Positions 60,793-64,000 of a DNA stretch of 64,000 nucleotides are shown piece by piece. Below the pieces are notes generated by a model that saw nothing but the letters and a program-made list of their open reading frames with translations, had not been told where the DNA came from and did no database searches. Origin of the DNA: Planctomycetia bacterium (GTDB lineage Bacteria > Planctomycetota > Planctomycetia > Pirellulales > JACPPG01); assembly GCA_016191115.1 (NCBI GenBank), contig JACPPG010000028.1, forward strand, positions 1-64,000. The letters run 5' to 3'. Made by a program: the position numbers and the translations under genes. Numbering within the stretch: position 1 is the first letter of the stretch; the number at the start of each line of letters is the position of its first letter.

Positions 60793-63033
60793 TTAGTGTT
60801 GTGCCGCGTGAATGACTGGGTGCGCGCTCCCCTCCATCACCGCGGGGAATGCGGTCGTCGAGCGCGTATCGCCGTTGGCGGCGTGGGAGCGAGGCCGGGA
60901 GGCGCCGTTCCGCGGGCCGCCGTCGAGCATCGCTTGCGCTTGTTCGTCCGACAGGCTCTCGAGTTGCGCGAGCAAATCGGCGTCGGCGGCCTCCTCGGCC
61001 TTGCGTCGGGCCTCGATTAGTTCGGCCAATGCCGCGATCGTCGGCCGGTCGAAGAGCTCGCCGAGCGGAAGCTCGACGCCCAGCCGCCGCGAAAGACGGC
61101 TCGCAAGCTGCGTCGCCAGAAGACTGTGTCCCCCGAGCTCGAAGAAATCGTCGAAGATGCCGACGCGCGGGACGCCCAACACTTCGGACCATGCCGCGGC
61201 CAGCATCGATTCGATCGCGTTACGGGGAGCGACGTACGACTCCGCGGCCGGCCCACGCGCCGGTGCTTGCCACGCGTGCAAGGCGTCCAGCGCACCGTCG
61301 AGAAACAACTGCCGGCAGGCATGGCGTTGCACTTTCCCGCTCGTGGTCTTGGGAATCGTCCCCGGGCGGACGAGCACGACGCCGCCGACCACCAGGTCGT
61401 GCGATTCCAAGAGCGCCCGGCGAACGGCAAGCGACACTTCGTCCAGATCGACGGTCTTCGGCCGCGCGACTTCCTGCACCACGATGACCTGCTCCCGACC
61501 GTCTTTCTCGATGGCGAACGCCGCGCCGCCCCAGGGCCTTAGCGCCGCGTGGGACGACTCGACCGATTGCTCCAGGTCCTGCGGATGATGGTTCCGGCCG
61601 TGAACGATGATCAAGTCCTTCAGCCGGCCACTGATGAACAGCTCATCGCGATCGAGGAATCCCAAATCGCCGGTTCGCAGGAATGGCCCGTCGCCGGCCG
61701 CGGTGTACGCCCGGAACGTCGCGGCCGAATCCTCGGGTTTGCGCCAATACTCGCTTGCCACGTTGTCGCCGGCGACCCATATTTCGCCGACCTGCCGCGG
61801 CGCCTGCACGGCGCGCGACCGCGGATCGACAATGATCAGCCGCTGTCCGGCGGCACTCTTGCCGCAGCCGACCAAGGCCCGCGCGTGCGCCGCCTCGGGG
61901 CCGACCTCGACGGCCTTGTTTTGCGAAAGCTGTTCGAGGTCGAAGAGACGCACGGCAGGCGAAGTGCGCCGCTCGGCCGCGGAAATCAAAAGAGTGGCTT
62001 CCGCCATGCCGTAGCACGGCGTGAAGATTTCGCGCCGCACGCCGCAGGGGGCGAAGGCCTCGACGAAGCGGTCGATCGTCGCCGCGCGGACAGGCTCCGA
62101 TCCCGATAGCGCGAGCTGTAGGCAACCGAGGTCCAGCCCTGCGCGCTGTTCGGGCTTGATCTTCCGCGTGCACAAGTCGTAGCCAAAATCGGGCGCGGCA
62201 ATGGTCGTGGCGCGGTAGGCGGCCACCGCCTGCAGCCAGGCGAGCGGCCGCTGAAAGAAAGCCACCGGCGAAAGCATGACGTTGCGCCGCCCGCTGTACC
62301 AGCACTGCAGCACGCCGCCGATGAGGCCCATATCGTGGTACGCCGGCAGCCAGGTGCAGGCGACGGCGTCGTCGACGTCGATCGCTTGCTCCATTTGCGC
62401 CATGTTCGCCAGCACGTTGCCATGCCTGACCAGGACGCCTTTGGGCGCGCCCGTCGATCCGGAGGTGTACTGGAGAATGGCCGGCGTCGCGCGATCCAAT
62501 GGTGGTGCCGTCCATCGCTCAGCGAGCCGCGGATCGGCGTTGTCACTGGGCAGGAGGGTGCGCAGTGCTGGAATTTGACCGAGAACTGCTTCAGCCCAGC
62601 CCAGGTCGGACGCCGTTCCGAGAAGCAAGGTCGCCTGGGCGTCGTTGACGATCGCTGCCAGGCGCGGCAGCATCCGGGCAACGCGCAACGGTTCCAAAGG
62701 ATAGACGGGCACGGCCACCACGCCGGCATAAAAGCAGCCGGCCAAGGCGGCGAGGTAGTCGAGCCCGGCGTCATACATCAACAGGGCGCGATCGCCGGGA
62801 TCGCAGAACCGCCGCAGGTGCGCGGCCATGGCCCGCGCCTGCCGGTCCAGCTCGCCGTATGTCCGATGCTCGGCCGCGGGCGGTTCTTCGCCGGAAAGTG
62901 CCGACAGAAACGTAAAGGCGACCTCGTTCGGCTGCGAGTCGGCCCGCGCGCGAAACACTTCGACCAGGCTGTGGGCCTTTCGTCCGAATTCGCCCGCTCC
63001 CTGGGCTGGCAAGTCTCTCTCTGGCGTCGCCAC
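60793..63033 (-). CDS. Fatty-acyl-AMP ligase fused to acyl carrier protein (lipo-initiation)
   Basis: A 746-aa protein. Residues ~20-590 are a FAAL: YTSGSTGAPKGVLV (P-loop), WLPAYHDMGLIGGVLQ, FTPCYGMAEATLLIS, FLRTGDLGFL and ISGRLKDLIIVHGRNHHPQD, with the long insertion between the N- and C-terminal subdomains that marks FAALs rather than acyl-CoA ligases. A carrier domain follows (~615-690) with its serine in ELGGHSLLA. The tail LLAQLESLSDEQAQAMLDGG is a likely docking helix for the next synthetase. The protein would activate a fatty acid as acyl-AMP and load it onto its own carrier. The start is GTG at 63033 with GAGGAACCGAAA in front. Confidence 0.9.
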   Translation of the reverse strand: MATPERDLPAQGAGEFGRKAHSLVEVFRARADSQPNEVAFTFLSALSGEEPPAAEHRTYGELDRQARAMAAHLRRFCDPGDRALLMYDAGLDYLAALAGCFYAGVVAVPVYPLEPLRVARMLPRLAAIVNDAQATLLLGTASDLGWAEAVLGQIPALRTLLPSDNADPRLAERWTAPPLDRATPAILQYTSGSTGAPKGVLVRHGNVLANMAQMEQAIDVDDAVACTWLPAYHDMGLIGGVLQCWYSGRRNVMLSPVAFFQRPLAWLQAVAAYRATTIAAPDFGYDLCTRKIKPEQRAGLDLGCLQLALSGSEPVRAATIDRFVEAFAPCGVRREIFTPCYGMAEATLLISAAERRTSPAVRLFDLEQLSQNKAVEVGPEAAHARALVGCGKSAAGQRLIIVDPRSRAVQAPRQVGEIWVAGDNVASEYWRKPEDSAATFRAYTAAGDGPFLRTGDLGFLDRDELFISGRLKDLIIVHGRNHHPQDLEQSVESSHAALRPWGGAAFAIEKDGREQVIVVQEVARPKTVDLDEVSLAVRRALLESHDLVVGGVVLVRPGTIPKTTSGKVQRHACRQLFLDGALDALHAWQAPARGPAAESYVAPRNAIESMLAAAWSEVLGVPRVGIFDDFFELGGHSLLATQLASRLSRRLGVELPLGELFDRPTIAALAELIEARRKAEEAADADLLAQLESLSDEQAQAMLDGGPRNGASRPRSHAANGDTRSTTAFPAVMEGSAHPVIHAAQH

Positions 63034-63064
63034 TTTCGGTTCCTCGTCTGTTCCCCGGTAACGC

Positions 63065-64000
63065 TCAAACTTGCTGTCGCAATGCCACCGTGGGCGGCAG
63101 CCTCGCCGCGCGCAGTGCCGGGTAAATGGCGCCGACGATGCCGATCAAGACGGCGATCAAGATTCCCTGGACAATGACCGGCGGAGACACTCGTCCGCTC
63201 ACCAGGCCGTTTGTCGCGGGAGCCCGGCTCAACACATAGGTCATGGCAAGAGCAACAAGCGTGCCGATCATCCCCCCTAGAATGGCGAGCATGCTCGACT
63301 CCATTAGGATCATGCGGACGATGCGGCTTTGGCGCCAACCGATCGCCCGCAGAATGCCGATCTCGCTGGTCCGCTCGAAAACCGCGATGATCATCGTGTT
63401 CAGCATGCCGATGGCCCCGATCACAAGCGCGATAGCCGACGTGCTCCAGGCCATGGCGCGGGCGATCTGGATCTTGGCGTCGGTGGCCACGTAGTTCTCG
63501 GTGGCCATGGCCGAAGCGCCCACGCCAAGCGACTGGATCTCGCCGAGGACCCGTGGTATCGCCGCCGGGCCACGCCCCCGATCGACTGCCACGTTGAACG
63601 CCGTCACCTGGCCCTGCTGATCGAGCATCCGCTGCAGCTCGGTGAGCGGAACGACCATCGCGCCGTTTTCGAAGATGTTGTTGCGGTCGTAAACGCCCAC
63701 GACCTGGAACTTTTCGTCCTCGTAGATCTCGATTTCATCGCCGACGTCTTTGCCGAGGTTGGCCGCCAGGATGCGGCCCAACAGGACCGCGCGATGATCT
63801 TCGGGCGTGAGCGCCCTGCCGGCAACGAGTCCCTGTTCGCGCGCCATGTGTCCCGTGGATTCGAGCCCTTGAACCACCACGCCGACCGGACCTAGCTCTT
63901 CCAGCGACACCACGTCCAAGAGCACCGGATCGACCGAATCAACGCCGTCGAGCGCGGCGATCTTCGCGCCGATCGACTGATCCAATTCGGCGCTCATGCG
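63065..64000 (-). CDS. ABC transporter permease, FtsX/MacB type (5' end outside window)
   Basis: The last ~310 residues of a MacB-like permease. The large periplasmic domain (DVGDEIEIYEDEKFQVVGVY, MVVPLTELQRMLDQQGQ) and three C-terminal helices remain (IALVIGAIGMLNTMIIAVFE, MLAILGGMIGTLVALAMTYV, IVQGILIAVLIGIVGAIYPA). The ILRAIGWRQSRIVRMILMES segment between them is the FtsX signature. The first helix and the true start lie beyond the right edge. It is 31 bases before the FAAL gene, in one direction, so it is a good candidate exporter of the lipopeptide. Confidence 0.82.
   Translation of the reverse strand, partial: RMSAELDQSIGAKIAALDGVDSVDPVLLDVVSLEELGPVGVVVQGLESTGHMAREQGLVAGRALTPEDHRAVLLGRILAANLGKDVGDEIEIYEDEKFQVVGVYDRNNIFENGAMVVPLTELQRMLDQQGQVTAFNVAVDRGRGPAAIPRVLGEIQSLGVGASAMATENYVATDAKIQIARAMAWSTSAIALVIGAIGMLNTMIIAVFERTSEIGILRAIGWRQSRIVRMILMESSMLAILGGMIGTLVALAMTYVLSRAPATNGLVSGRVSPPVIVQGILIAVLIGIVGAIYPALRAARLPPTVALRQQV

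Noticed and set aside
1-64000. tRNA, rRNA, riboswitch or replication origin
   Set aside because: No cloverleaf, conserved rRNA block, known riboswitch core or DnaA-box cluster was recognised by eye. A covariance-model search would be needed to exclude small RNAs.

Overview
The window is high-GC DNA with the gene content of a planctomycete, most likely in or near the Pirellulales. The diagnostic content is two DUF1501 plus PSCyt1/DUF1549/DUF1553 gene sets, a DUF1559 (H-X9-DG) pseudopilin-like protein, a PEP-CTERM protein, a BaeRF-type protein and many short palindromic intergenic repeats. This is inference from family composition. No rRNA, tRNA, CRISPR array, transposase or phage gene was seen.

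Layout. 1-3.9 kb is a small stress island: response regulator, BON-domain protein, BaeRF3-like protein, universal stress protein, a phosphofructokinase remnant, and a coupled small ORF plus hemerythrin. Two good sigma-54-type promoters lie here. 4-9 kb has a truncated vWA gene and a tandem pair of HEAT/TPR-like lipoproteins ending in a Hint domain. 9-17.6 kb holds a DnaJ-LRR-VanZ fusion, a GYF/TM2 protein, a CinA homologue lacking the deamidase serine motif, a copper P-type ATPase, an OFA-type MFS transporter and a DUF1559 protein. 18-25 kb has a cytochrome c peroxidase/beta-helix fusion overlapping its beta-helix paralogue, then an SDR, a cupin and an NRAMP-like transporter. 25-31 kb is repeat-rich and carries ExbB/ExbD, a sigma-54 activator, a receiver-like protein without the phosphorylatable Asp, and a PEP-CTERM protein. 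31-39.7 kb has a BaiN-like flavoprotein, a DUF1501/DUF1549 pair, an alpha/beta hydrolase and a possible degenerate metalloprotease.

Two regions stand out. At 39.7-47.5 kb seven co-directional genes join PspA/IM30 (an ESCRT-III homologue), a classical AAA ATPase, a Lys-rich helical protein, a substrate-binding protein fused to OmpA, an ABC permease, its ATPase and a membrane-anchored coiled coil. This looks like an envelope-maintenance module physically coupled to an ABC importer. At 53-64 kb (right edge) an ABC permease, a fatty-acyl-AMP ligase fused to a carrier protein, and two NRPS proteins (C-A-T-E and C-[A remnant]-T-TE) look like a compact lipopeptide or acyl-amino-acid pathway whose last module has lost the nucleotide-binding part of its A domain.

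Small mobile-looking palindromes shape the non-coding space. One ~155-bp family with 12-bp terminal inverted repeats occurs six times. A second ~100-bp family occurs twice, and one copy supplies the stop codon of the response regulator.
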